Source of the DNA: Thermoplasmata archaeon
GTDB lineage: Archaea > Thermoplasmatota > Thermoplasmata > Thermoplasmatales > GCA-001856825
Direction: 5' to 3'
Assembly: GCA_023256475.1 (NCBI GenBank)
Contig: JAGDXP010000024.1
Coordinates: 267 to 64,266 of the forward strand
Length of the DNA stretch: 64,000 nt
Part shown: positions 33,432 to 42,531 of the stretch, in pieces
Numbering within the stretch: the first letter of the stretch is position 1
Layout of the letters: every line of letters starts with the position of its first letter
Made by a program: the position numbers and the translations under genes
Notes under the pieces: generated by a model
What the model was told of the DNA's origin: nothing
What the model saw: the letters and a program-made list of their open reading frames with translations, nothing else
Databases searched by the model: none

Positions 33432-33968
33432 TTAGTTATTCGAGGTTATGTCATGTTTATTCTTGAATTCTATTTCTTTTCTGATTATCACGAATGCTTC
33501 ACCGATCAGAAGACCTGTACTGAAGGATAGCAGCACATCCACAAGCTCAGCCAATATCACTATGTTGGGGAAATAGAATAATATAACCAATCTCCCGATG
33601 TATGAGAAGAACCAGAGCACTAATATAGCTTGAGATCTTCTATAAAAGATCTGGTTATCCTTGTAGAAAAATTCAGCCTTTTCTCCGAATTTCAATCCGA
33701 TTATAAGACCTACTACAATTAAGAATAGGAGGAACATAACGTACTCAGAACCATACAATTTAAAATCGGCAAATATCAGAAGAGCAGTCAAAAGCAAATA
33801 TATCACCGGAGCCATTATAATCCTAGATCTTTTATATTTCCTTCCGCGAATTCCTCTGATTATTCTCCTGGATACCAAAAGACCAATCAGTACAATATAA
33901 ACCAAGAAGAAATAGGAATTGGAATTGGAAGAATTCTGAGGTATTGCAAGTAGATTCCATTCTATCAT
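33432..33968 (-). CDS. Membrane protein, DUF1453/CcdC-like
   Basis: A 178-aa protein with five hydrophobic segments. The layout resembles DUF1453/CcdC membrane proteins: helix, then SRRIIRGIRGRKYKRSRIIMAPVIYLLLTALLIFAD, a central helix pair (VMFLLFLIVVGLIIGLKFG) followed by an extramembrane EFFYKDNQIFYRRSQAILVLWFFSYIGRLV, and a C-terminal helix. The FYKDNQIFYR...W...R pattern is the family hallmark. Function is not established. It lies 32 bp upstream of the epimerase gene on the same strand. Confidence 0.72.
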   Translation of the reverse strand: MIEWNLLAIPQNSSNSNSYFFLVYIVLIGLLVSRRIIRGIRGRKYKRSRIIMAPVIYLLLTALLIFADFKLYGSEYVMFLLFLIVVGLIIGLKFGEKAEFFYKDNQIFYRRSQAILVLWFFSYIGRLVILFYFPNIVILAELVDVLLSFSTGLLIGEAFVIIRKEIEFKNKHDITSNN

Positions 33969-34050
33969 TCTAATTCCGCCTATTGGTTATATCTATTTAT
34001 TATTGTCTCTGAATAGTGAAATCTTATCACCTTGTAGTTCATGCATTGCC

Positions 34051-34623
34051 ATGCATGATGAACCATCTAGAAAAGGCGCATTAGTGGTGATTGATGTTCA
34101 GAAGGCCTGGATAATTAACAACTGGGGCAATAGAAACAACCCGCAATTTGAGAAGAATTTGAAAAAACTAATCGAATTCTCCAGAGACAATGGATTAGAG
34201 GTAATACACGTACGTCACCTATCTTACAATGAAAACTCTCCTTTCAGGGAGAATAAGAAAAGCTTTGAATTTCAAGATTTTGCGAAGCCACTTGAAAATG
34301 AAAAGATTATAACCAAGAGGGTTAATAGTGCATTCATAGGGACTGATCTTGATGTTTACTGCAGGATGAATGGGATTAATAGATTATTTTTGGCAGGAAT
34401 TACAACGGACTACTGTGTTTCCACCACTGCAAGAATGGCAGGGAATTTGGGGTTTGAAAATTATGTAATAGAAGATGCATGCTACACTTTTGATAGGATA
34501 GGCAATGATGGTAAAATCATACCAGCTCAAATTGTTCATGATGTAAACATTGCATCCCTTAAGGACGAATTTTCTAAGATAATAACAACTGATGACTTCT
34601 TGAAGCTCTTTCAATTAAAGTAA
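34051..34623 (+). CDS. Isochorismatase-family cysteine hydrolase
   Basis: A hydrolase of about 190 aa with the catalytic triad of the family: Asp in GALVVIDVQKAWI, Lys in KIITKRVNSAF and Cys in LFLAGITTDYCVSTTARMAGNLG. Nicotinamidases, ureidoacrylate and other amidohydrolases share this fold, so the substrate is open. The track uses a TTG at 34003; I prefer the ATG at 34051, because the only TATA-like box (TTATAT near 33987) would place transcription start after the TTG and because family members begin close to the first Asp. Confidence 0.87.
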   Translation: MHDEPSRKGALVVIDVQKAWIINNWGNRNNPQFEKNLKKLIEFSRDNGLEVIHVRHLSYNENSPFRENKKSFEFQDFAKPLENEKIITKRVNSAFIGTDLDVYCRMNGINRLFLAGITTDYCVSTTARMAGNLGFENYVIEDACYTFDRIGNDGKIIPAQIVHDVNIASLKDEFSKIITTDDFLKLFQLK

Positions 34624-34635
34624 AAAGATAAATTA

Positions 34636-36570
34636 TTACTGTTTTATTTCATTCCTAAACTTCTCCACGGCATCCCTTATTTCTGACACAGAAGCTTCAC
34701 TCTCCAATGTGGTCAGATCACCAGGAAGCTGATCCAGATAAACAGCTTTTATTACCCTCCTCATTATCTTTCCACTTCTTGTCTTTGGAAGCATTTCTAC
34801 CACATGGATCTCATCTGGAACAATTATGGGGCCGAATTTTTCCCTTACCATCTGTTTTAATCTTTCCTCCAATCCTTCTCTCTGAATTCCTGACTTTGGA
34901 ACTACAAAGGCTACAATACTTTCACCTTTTACCTGATGCGGCTTTCCAAATACGCCGGCTTCTGAAACCAATTCTGTGGATAGCAATGCATCCTCAACCT
35001 CTATAGTCCCAATCCTGTGGCCAGAGACCTTTAGAACCTCATCGGCTCTTCCCAGAAGCCAGAAATAACCATCATTGTCCATGATTGCATAATCTCCAGT
35101 AAAGTAATACCCTTTAACCTTTGAAAAGTATGTGCTTACATACCTATTGGGATCTTTATTGACTGTGAGCATTAGACCTGGCCAAGGCTTCTTTATGAAT
35201 AGATACCCCTTTTCACCCACCTTCGCGATTTCACCATTTTCTTTAATAATCACAGGTTCGATTCCCGGGTGAGGATATGTAGCTGAGCCCGGTTTCAACG
35301 GCCAGTTGGCTATACCAAGTTGCGGGGATATGATAAAACCACCTGTTTCAGTCTGCCAATAAGTATCCACAATGGGGCATCTAGAATTACCGACGTTCTT
35401 ATAATACCATTCCCATGCTGCTGGATTTATTGGCTCACCCACAGTTCCAAGTATCCTCAATGAGGAAAGATCATGTTTCTTTGGGTAGATGTCACCATAT
35501 TTCATGAGCATCCTGATGGCAGTTGGAGAAGTGTACAAGATATTTACGCCGTAAAGCTCAATTATTCTCCAAATTTGATCCGGAAATGGGTAGTCAAAGC
35601 TTCCTTCGTACAAGATTGAGGTTAATCCTAAGATCAATGGTGCGAAGACAATATAGCTATGACCTGTAATCCAACCTATATCAGCTGCGCACCACCATCT
35701 GTCTGTTTCTTGAGGATCAAATGCCCATTTTAGTGTGCTGGAGACCCATACAGCGTATCCTCCTGTACTGTGGACAATTCCCTTTGGCTTACCAGTTGTG
35801 CCAGATGTATATAATATAAAGAGGGGATCGTTAGAATCCATCGGTTCAGGCTCCACATAAATATTTTCCCCGGTGATATGATGATACCAGTAATCCCTTC
35901 CTTCCACCATGTTGACGTCTGTATTTGTGTGTTTTACGACAATTACCGTCTCAACGTTGCTAGTGTATTCTAAGGCCTTATCCACGATTTCCTTCAATTG
36001 TATGATTTTACCCCTCCTGTATCCCCCATCGGCCGTAACAATCAACTTAGCTCCTGAATCATTTATCCTTTCAGCCAGGGCCTCTGCTCCAAATCCTGAA
36101 AAAACTAGGGTAAAAGCTGCCCCAATTCTGGCTGCTGCAAGCATGGCAACCGGTGCCTCTATTATCATCGGGAGGTAAATTGCAATAGTATCCCCTTTCT
36201 TTATCCCCATGTCCTTCAATGCCTGTGCAAATGAGTTAACTCTCTTGTATAATCCATGGTATGTAACTATCTTCTCCTCTCCCCTTTCATTGGTATATAT
36301 AAAGGCAGCTTTGTTTCTCCTAAAATTGTTAACGTGCCTATCTACCGCATTATATGAAATATTCAACTTACCATTGATGAACCATCTATAGAAAGGTGCA
36401 TTGGAATCATCTAGTACCTTGTCCCACTTCTTGTACCAATTCAATATCCATGCATGTTCATCCCAAAACTTTTCAGGATTTTCAATGGATTCCTTGTAAA
36501 TCTGCCTGTATCTTTCAATGCTGGGGTTATGCAAAGAATCAAATGGCAAGGAATTACTCATTTCTTCCAT
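34636..36570 (-). CDS. acs: Acetyl-CoA synthetase, AMP-forming
   Basis: The enzyme activates acetate (or a similar short acid) to acyl-CoA with ATP. The 644-aa protein has the ACAS N-terminal part (YKESIENPEKFWDEHAWILNWYKKWDKVLD), the AMP-binding LFILYTSGTTGKPKGIVHSTGGY, VDTYWQTETGGFI, the hinge segment YYFTGDYAIMDNDGYFWLLGRADEVLKVSGHRIGT and the catalytic Lys near the C terminus in PKTRSGKIMRRV. Length is right. It converges on the isochorismatase gene with a 12-bp gap. Confidence 0.94.
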   Translation of the reverse strand: MEEMSNSLPFDSLHNPSIERYRQIYKESIENPEKFWDEHAWILNWYKKWDKVLDDSNAPFYRWFINGKLNISYNAVDRHVNNFRRNKAAFIYTNERGEEKIVTYHGLYKRVNSFAQALKDMGIKKGDTIAIYLPMIIEAPVAMLAAARIGAAFTLVFSGFGAEALAERINDSGAKLIVTADGGYRRGKIIQLKEIVDKALEYTSNVETVIVVKHTNTDVNMVEGRDYWYHHITGENIYVEPEPMDSNDPLFILYTSGTTGKPKGIVHSTGGYAVWVSSTLKWAFDPQETDRWWCAADIGWITGHSYIVFAPLILGLTSILYEGSFDYPFPDQIWRIIELYGVNILYTSPTAIRMLMKYGDIYPKKHDLSSLRILGTVGEPINPAAWEWYYKNVGNSRCPIVDTYWQTETGGFIISPQLGIANWPLKPGSATYPHPGIEPVIIKENGEIAKVGEKGYLFIKKPWPGLMLTVNKDPNRYVSTYFSKVKGYYFTGDYAIMDNDGYFWLLGRADEVLKVSGHRIGTIEVEDALLSTELVSEAGVFGKPHQVKGESIVAFVVPKSGIQREGLEERLKQMVREKFGPIIVPDEIHVVEMLPKTRSGKIMRRVIKAVYLDQLPGDLTTLESEASVSEIRDAVEKFRNEIKQ

Positions 36571-36621
36571 AACTAATCAATAATAATTCCATTAAATATT
36601 TTAATGTCCCCTAGATTTAAA

Positions 36622-37149
36622 TTAGTTTTCAAGCATCCTCATAAACATATCCAATATGCGAGCAGACATGCCCCAGATTAAACCCTCCTTTATGTTGAAC
36701 ACAATTTCTCCATCCATCTCTTTCCTGCCCTTTTTAAGTTCGTCCAATGTTATCCATCCCAGATAGCTCGTTTCTGAGGACTGCTTCAGCTCCTGATCCT
36801 TAATATTTTCATCCAGAACATATACAAAAACATAGACAAGGAGATCCAATTTATTTCTGGGTGAGAAAGGACCAAAGTAACCCATGCTCTTCAATGAGTT
36901 AAGATCCAATCCGGTTTCCTCCTGTACCTCCCTGATTACAGTACCCCACAAATCCCCATCTTTCTTTTTGAAATGGCCTCCAGGCAATGCAAATTGCCCT
37001 GCCCACGGATCATCTAATCGTTCATTCCTCTTTTCGATTAAAAGCCCTTTTTCCTTATGAATTATTAGCGCAACGGCAGCATACGAATAAACTTCCAAAA
37101 AAGGGATCTTGTCGTTTTTAAGCTTATCTTCAATTTCTACAAAATCCAC
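36622..37149 (-). CDS. Nudix hydrolase (CoA pyrophosphatase-like)
   Basis: A 175-aa Nudix protein. The box reads GGHFKKKDGDLWGTVIREVQEETGL: REVQEETGL is intact, and the upstream G-G-x-x-x-x-x-D form with Asp is that of the CoA/acyl-CoA diphosphatase subgroup. FGPFSPRNKLDLLVYVFVYVLD follows, as in that group. Substrate could be CoA or another nucleoside diphosphate derivative; the position just upstream of acs, separated by 51 bp on the same strand, would suit CoA metabolism, but this is only suggestive. Confidence 0.87.
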   Translation of the reverse strand: MDFVEIEDKLKNDKIPFLEVYSYAAVALIIHKEKGLLIEKRNERLDDPWAGQFALPGGHFKKKDGDLWGTVIREVQEETGLDLNSLKSMGYFGPFSPRNKLDLLVYVFVYVLDENIKDQELKQSSETSYLGWITLDELKKGRKEMDGEIVFNIKEGLIWGMSARILDMFMRMLEN

Positions 37150-37229
37150 AAAAAATAAAAAGAAATTGATTTATAAAATTTACTTATGTCCTTTCAATAA
37201 AATTAAATTCAACATTTTATTGCAAATCG

Positions 37230-37319
37230 GTGTACCTACCGCTGGAAATTATCGTGTTAATACTGCTACTGCTTGGCATTGGATACCTGTTCAACAAGCT
37301 TAGAAATAATGCCATATAA
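37230..37319 (+). CDS. Possible 29-aa single-helix membrane peptide
   Basis: Too short for the ORF track. From a GTG at 37230 the frame reads MYLPLEIIVLILLLLGIGYL then FNKLRNNAI and stops at TAA. It is almost entirely one membrane helix with a positively charged tail, the form of many archaeal and bacterial membrane microproteins. ATAAAATTAAA at about 37199-37209 is centred near 26 nt upstream, so a leaderless transcript beginning at this GTG is likely. No gene competes for this 190-bp spacer. Function unknown. Confidence 0.45.
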   Translation: MYLPLEIIVLILLLLGIGYLFNKLRNNAI

Positions 37320-37360
37320 AAAAGCTCTAAATAGGATAAATGTATTATCCATTGAACATT

Positions 37361-37873
37361 ATGCCATGGGAACATACAAGACGGATGAGAAAAGAGGCTA
37401 ATCTTGATCCAGAATTCATAGCTTCGTTCCTTGAAATAAGACAAGGGGAAAAGGTAATAGACATTGGAGGTGGCGATGGTTTCTTTTCTCAGGCGTTTAA
37501 GAAATATACCCCCAACGTTTATTTATTAGATGTTGAAAACTGGTCCAACCAAGACTTTAAGAAGATTGGAATCAACTACATTGAGAGCAATTTTTGCCAC
37601 TTCTCAGGTGATGAAAATTTCAATATAGGTTTCATGGCAAATGTTTACCATGATTTCAGGCTTGAATGCAGGGATAAAACTTTAAATAATTTGCAAAGAA
37701 TAATAAGCAGAAGGATAGGAATTCTAGATTTCATACCAGGCAAGGCATTCTTTGGGCCTCCATTTAAGTTGGAAGAAGACGTTGTTATCAATGATATGGA
37801 GAGTATAGGATTCAAATTAACCAAGAAGACCTATCTGCCATACCACTATTATCTTATATTCGATAGGCAATGA
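37361..37873 (+). CDS. Small class I SAM-dependent methyltransferase
   Basis: A methyltransferase of about 170 aa. Motif I is EKVIDIGGGDGFFSQAFKKY, followed by VYLLDVENWSNQD (acidic end of strand 2) and FNIGFMANVYHDF (motif IV region). It has no substrate domain that I can name; UbiE/ArsM-like small methyltransferases look like this. The track ORF begins at 37340, but the ATG at 37361 (MPWEHTRRMRKEANLDPEF) is preferred, being about 28 nt after CTAAATAGG. Its stop overlaps the start of the MFS gene by 4 nt. Confidence 0.83.
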   Translation: MPWEHTRRMRKEANLDPEFIASFLEIRQGEKVIDIGGGDGFFSQAFKKYTPNVYLLDVENWSNQDFKKIGINYIESNFCHFSGDENFNIGFMANVYHDFRLECRDKTLNNLQRIISRRIGILDFIPGKAFFGPPFKLEEDVVINDMESIGFKLTKKTYLPYHYYLIFDRQ

Positions 37874-39018
37874 ACAGGAATATAATTTTGGTGGTGGGCA
37901 GCAGGGCTCTTCTGAGCTTCAGTTATGGTATTTTGAACATTGTCATTAGTATTTACCTTCATGATATAGGATTCTCAACATTATCCATAGGTGAAATATT
38001 AGGAACTGCTATACTGATCAGCGCAATCCTGTCCTTTTTGCTAGCCATGTTTGCGGACCATTTAGGCAGGAAGTATGTGTTGACTTTGCTATTTGGTGCC
38101 TTTTCTCTATCTGTAACTGGCTTCTTTTCAACTAAAGATCCAGTGCTACTTTCAATTTTCGCAGGTATAGGAAGCTTCACAGGGTCTGGCGGTGGGCCCA
38201 TAGGGTCAGGTGGGCCATTCGGCGCCATACAGACTGCCTTATTGACGGAATTTTCACAAAAGGAAAATTTTGTAAAATATCTTTCTTGGGCTTCCACCAT
38301 TGGCATATTGTCTACCGCATTGGGCTCATTGACCCTTGGAATTTATGAAAAAATTGGATTGAGACTTGAAACCATCTATTTCATCATTTCCATATTAGGG
38401 GTAGTTTCCCTGGTTCTAATGATGTTTTTAAAAGACAACGGATTGAGGAGCCGCAAGATAATACCCATCAAATCCTGGAAAAATATCGTAAAATTATCTA
38501 TTCCAACCATTCCAGGTGGAGTGGGTGGAGGTCTCATAATTCCCATATTCTCATTATGGCTCCATTTAAGGTTCAATCTAAGTATTTCAATGATAGGTTA
38601 CATTTTCTTCATTTCAAACTTATTTGTTATTTTAACCATGCTCATATTTGCATATTCAAAATTCTCCCAAATTAAAACCATTATATACACCAGGATAATT
38701 TCATCCTTAGCCTTGATTTTGCTTGCCCTCTCTCCCGTACTTATTCTGTCAATTTTTCTATTCATCCTTAGGAATTCTCTACAAATGGGTGCGATACCTA
38801 TAAGGCAGTCCTTCTCCATGAGCATAGTTGATGAGACCGAAAGGGCCACTACATCTGGAGCTACCTCCATGGTGAGGACTGGATTCACATCAATTTCTCC
38901 ACCCTTCGCCGGAGAATTATTACAAATTAACCTTGATCTACCTCCATTAATCGGCGGATTGATCTCGTTGTTCGATCCAATACTTTACTATAAACTGTTC
39001 AAGAACAAATTGAATTGA
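37870..39018 (+). CDS. MFS transporter
   Basis: A 382-aa transporter with about twelve membrane helices. It has the MFS loop 2-3 signature in FLLAMFADHLGRKYVLTLLFG and a glycine-rich stretch GSFTGSGGGPIGSGGPFGAIQTALLTEF. The substrate is not evident. It overlaps the methyltransferase by 4 nt, so the two form an operon; a transporter exporting the methylated product is one possibility. Confidence 0.9.
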   Translation: MNRNIILVVGSRALLSFSYGILNIVISIYLHDIGFSTLSIGEILGTAILISAILSFLLAMFADHLGRKYVLTLLFGAFSLSVTGFFSTKDPVLLSIFAGIGSFTGSGGGPIGSGGPFGAIQTALLTEFSQKENFVKYLSWASTIGILSTALGSLTLGIYEKIGLRLETIYFIISILGVVSLVLMMFLKDNGLRSRKIIPIKSWKNIVKLSIPTIPGGVGGGLIIPIFSLWLHLRFNLSISMIGYIFFISNLFVILTMLIFAYSKFSQIKTIIYTRIISSLALILLALSPVLILSIFLFILRNSLQMGAIPIRQSFSMSIVDETERATTSGATSMVRTGFTSISPPFAGELLQINLDLPPLIGGLISLFDPILYYKLFKNKLN

Positions 39019-39404
39019 TGTGATTATTCGAAATAAGAGAATTCATTATTTTTCATGAGGTTCGATACCTTATTTTAATGAGAGATATCATTTTAAGAAG
39101 TAATTGATTGGAACGACAATCGAGCTTTTCAGACAAAATCTCTTCTAAGTTATTTTTCTTTCCATGGGAAAAACGAAATATAATTTCAATTTTATTTACT
39201 GCAATATGATTTATAAGGGGTTACACCCTTCTTATGCCTATATGAATTGTGGTGTTGGAACAATTGGAATTTAGCCACCATTTCTTTACAAAAATTTCGC
39301 TTGACAAATGTTCTTTTAACTATTTTTTATACATTTAACAAATTGTGATTGAGTTATAGAAAAGATTTAATATAGCGATTTCTAAATAATAATATTGAGG
39401 ACCA
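39019..39404. other. Intergenic region with promoter of the surface-protein gene
   Basis: No gene is visible in these 386 bp. The stretch is very AT-rich. A short GGGT-TAC-ACCC inverted repeat lies near 39218. TTTAATATAG at about 39365-39375 lies 30-40 bp before the ATG of the large surface protein, and GAGGACC directly precedes that ATG as a weak Shine-Dalgarno-like sequence, so this gene may have a short leader, unlike most others in the window. Confidence 0.4.
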
Positions 39405-42400
39405 ATGAGGGCCAATTTCGCATTGGTTCTGTTGATTGCATTATTTGTATTGTCGCCGGTTAACATGGGAAATTCCGGCTATCATCATACTTCGTGGAAT
39501 CAAACCCATTATAAGGAAACCAATGGAAATTATGCAAATAATAGTACTATTTTCTACACTTTAGACCTCTGGAATGGCACATTAATAAATGGAAATTTTA
39601 TTAATACAACATATCAGTTGGATCCAGTTTTCGCACTTTATGACCAATTTAACAATTATCTGTACATTGCAGATTCTGGATCTGATACCATTAGCATAAT
39701 AAATTCCTCCAATGGACGTTTGGTTGGAGATATATCAGTTGGTAGATACCCCATATCCATGGCTTTAGATACCAGAAATAGGTTCCTCTATGTAGTTTGC
39801 GAAGTTTCTGACGAAATAGCAATAATAAATACTTCTACCAACCAAGTGGTAGGGAACATATCGGTAGGCTTATTTACTAATTCCATAGCTTATGATCCAA
39901 TAAATGACCTCCTTTTCGTTACAAGTTCATTCGGAGATAACGTTACTGCTATAAACCCCAACAATGGCCAGTCTCTTGTTTCACTTTCGGTTGGAAACGA
40001 TCCGCAATGGATAACTTTCGTTCCATACCATGATTCGTTATATGTCTCCAATTATGGATCAAATACCGTTTCAGTAATAAATATCACTTCGGTATCTGGT
40101 TACCTTCAGTTTAATGTGAGCAATAACATTCCTGTGCTCCCTGGGCCTACTGCAATAGCCTATGATTCAATGAACAATTCTTTGTATGTCGCAGACTCCT
40201 TATCAGATTATGTGAGCATTATTAATGTAACCTCCAATTCTCTGGTTGAAAACTTACAGGTAGGTCCATCTCCAGATGGGATTGGCTATGACCCGATTAA
40301 TAATTTTATATACGTATCTGATGGTGCCTCAGCGACTGTAAATTTGATTAATGCCACAAACAATCAGATAGAGGGAAATATAAGTGTAGGCAGCCACCCT
40401 ACAAGTTTGACTTTTTCCTATTCAACGGGGAATATGTACGTTGCAAATGAATATTCCTATAACATTTCCATAATAAATGCACATGAAAATAGCGTTGTTG
40501 GTTCCATATCCCTGGGATATTATCCTACTTCAATGGCATATGATCCTCTAAACGGTGAGATATATGTTGCCATGATGGGGGCAAATTTCATTCTAACTGT
40601 AAATGCCACCAACTTTACAGTTTACAAGAAGATCTATGTTGGTTATGGCCCAAATTATGTTTATTATAACAATTATACTCGTGAAATATACGTATCAAAT
40701 GGAATAAGTGGAAACGTAACCGTGCTAAATGCAACAAATAACCAAGTTGTATCATCCATCAAAGTGGGTTCAGGAGCTTTTGGAATTACCTATGACCCCG
40801 TTAACAAATATCTCTATGTAGCCAACCTCTGGTCTGACAACATCTCTATAATAAATTCCCTTACAGATCAGACTGTTGGATCAATAAATGACTATGTCGC
40901 ACCCAATCCACTTATGATAGGGATGGAACCAGAGAACCTAATATATGATCCTGAAAATGGTTACATATACGTTGCAAATTTCCGTGCTAATTTTCTGACC
41001 CTGATAAATTCTACTACAAATCAATATTTCTCACTGATCACTGTTGGCATAGGCCCAGATAACCTTCTCCTAGATCCCTACAATGGATTGGTCTATGTAA
41101 CAAACTATGAGTCCAATAACGTTACCGTTCTAAATGGTACCAGCTTAAATTCCATAATTAATGTTGGAAATAACCCTTATGGGATGGCAATTTATGGAAA
41201 ATCAAACTATCTGTTTGTGACAAACTCAGGGTCCAACAATATAACCGTTATAAATACCACCGATGAAGAAATTAGTGGAACAATTAAGGTAGGCATTGAT
41301 CCACAGGGCTTGGTATACGATGTGAAAAATGGCTATTTATTTGTTGCAAATGAGATGACTGGAACTATAAGCATAATAAAAATTAATAAAATAACTGGGA
41401 AAAATTATGCGGTGGTTTTCAATGAGCGCGGTCTACCATATGGGTCGCAATGGTACGTATCAATTAACGGAACTACTAAGTTCACCCAGCAGCAAAGCAT
41501 TATCTTCTACGAGCCCAATGGGACATATTCCTATGAGGCTGGAACTTATGCCCCTCAAGTTACAATGATCACTGGATCTCTGATTATTAGTGGTAAATCC
41601 ACTGTAATAAATATAACATTCACCTACTCATCTACCTCCTCCACCAATAAGTATCCAGTTAGATTTGAGGAATACGGTCTTCCATACAACACTACTTGGA
41701 GTGTTACGCTCAATGGAATAACATTATCATCTCAGAATTCCACCATAACATTCCTGGAAACCAATGGTACTTACAGTTTCCAAGTTGGGGTTCCTGTGGG
41801 ATATAAAGCATCCCCGTCATCAGGCACTGTGGATGTGAATGGGCAAAGTGTCACAATAAATGTATATTTTACCAGGCCCTTATACAATGTAGTTTTTATT
41901 GAGAAAAATCTACCAAATAATGAAACATGGGGTGTTATATTTAACGGCACGGAGAAAACTAGCAATTCAAGTTCCATCTCATTCCTCGTTCCCAATGGAT
42001 CTTATGAATTCAGAATAATCGGACCTTCAAATTATTCTGCAAGTCCATCCTCAGGAAACATTACTGTGAGTGGGTCCAATTTTACCCAGACTATATATTT
42101 CTCATTAAAATATGCAACAATAATCTTTATTGTTAGTGGGCTTCCCAGCAATTCTTCATGGTCAGTAAACTTTGCTGGGACTGTAAAATCATCCACCTCC
42201 AATATCATAACATTTAATGTTACACCTGGCACATATAATTATTCGGTAATGCTTCCCAATGGGTTCACGGCAAACAACCTGCAAGGTTCAGTTATAGCAA
42301 ACAGTTCTAAAATCATCATAAACATAAATGCTCAAAGGATTGTTACAGTTACATCGAAACAAACCGGCAGTGCAGGAGTGGAAATAATTGAAGTTTCTGC

Positions 42401-42473
42401 CCTAGTTGGAATGGTATTGGTAATAGCTGTTTTTATCTATATTACCAGAATAATTAGAAAGGGAAAGAAATAG
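39405..42473 (+). CDS. Large surface protein: YVTN beta-propeller plus GLPxxxxW repeats
   Basis: A 1022-aa secreted protein. Residues 1-25 form a signal peptide (NFALVLLIALFVLSPVNMG). Residues about 70-655 consist of about fourteen repeats of some 42 residues such as LYVADSLSDYVSIINVTSNSLVENLQVGPSPDGIGYDP, the YVTN/SMP-30-like propeller type found in archaeal surface-layer proteins. Then four repeats of about 80 residues, each with (G/N)LPxxxxW (NERGLPYGSQWYVSINGTTK, EEYGLPYNTTWSVTLNG, EKNLPNNETWGVIFNG, VSGLPSNSSWSVNFAG). Residues about 988-1015 are a C-terminal membrane anchor with a basic tail. N-x-S/T sequons are dense. Likely role: cell-surface binding or structure. Confidence 0.92.
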   Translation: MRANFALVLLIALFVLSPVNMGNSGYHHTSWNQTHYKETNGNYANNSTIFYTLDLWNGTLINGNFINTTYQLDPVFALYDQFNNYLYIADSGSDTISIINSSNGRLVGDISVGRYPISMALDTRNRFLYVVCEVSDEIAIINTSTNQVVGNISVGLFTNSIAYDPINDLLFVTSSFGDNVTAINPNNGQSLVSLSVGNDPQWITFVPYHDSLYVSNYGSNTVSVINITSVSGYLQFNVSNNIPVLPGPTAIAYDSMNNSLYVADSLSDYVSIINVTSNSLVENLQVGPSPDGIGYDPINNFIYVSDGASATVNLINATNNQIEGNISVGSHPTSLTFSYSTGNMYVANEYSYNISIINAHENSVVGSISLGYYPTSMAYDPLNGEIYVAMMGANFILTVNATNFTVYKKIYVGYGPNYVYYNNYTREIYVSNGISGNVTVLNATNNQVVSSIKVGSGAFGITYDPVNKYLYVANLWSDNISIINSLTDQTVGSINDYVAPNPLMIGMEPENLIYDPENGYIYVANFRANFLTLINSTTNQYFSLITVGIGPDNLLLDPYNGLVYVTNYESNNVTVLNGTSLNSIINVGNNPYGMAIYGKSNYLFVTNSGSNNITVINTTDEEISGTIKVGIDPQGLVYDVKNGYLFVANEMTGTISIIKINKITGKNYAVVFNERGLPYGSQWYVSINGTTKFTQQQSIIFYEPNGTYSYEAGTYAPQVTMITGSLIISGKSTVINITFTYSSTSSTNKYPVRFEEYGLPYNTTWSVTLNGITLSSQNSTITFLETNGTYSFQVGVPVGYKASPSSGTVDVNGQSVTINVYFTRPLYNVVFIEKNLPNNETWGVIFNGTEKTSNSSSISFLVPNGSYEFRIIGPSNYSASPSSGNITVSGSNFTQTIYFSLKYATIIFIVSGLPSNSSWSVNFAGTVKSSTSNIITFNVTPGTYNYSVMLPNGFTANNLQGSVIANSSKIIININAQRIVTVTSKQTGSAGVEIIEVSALVGMVLVIAVFIYITRIIRKGKK

Positions 42474-42531
42474 GAAAATGAGAAGAATGAATTTTTTAAT
42501 TAATTCTTTAATTGCCACATATGGAACAATA

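Noticed and set aside
38160-38230. Gly-rich stretch (GTGTTCTGGTGGTGGGCCC-like) in the MFS gene as a repeat element
   Set aside because: It is coding sequence for a glycine-rich membrane helix region (GSGGGPIGSGGPFG) and keeps the frame.
39660-41390. Repeated DNA in the surface-protein gene as a separate repeat feature
   Set aside because: The repetition is at protein level (propeller blades) with diverged DNA; it is described within the CDS.
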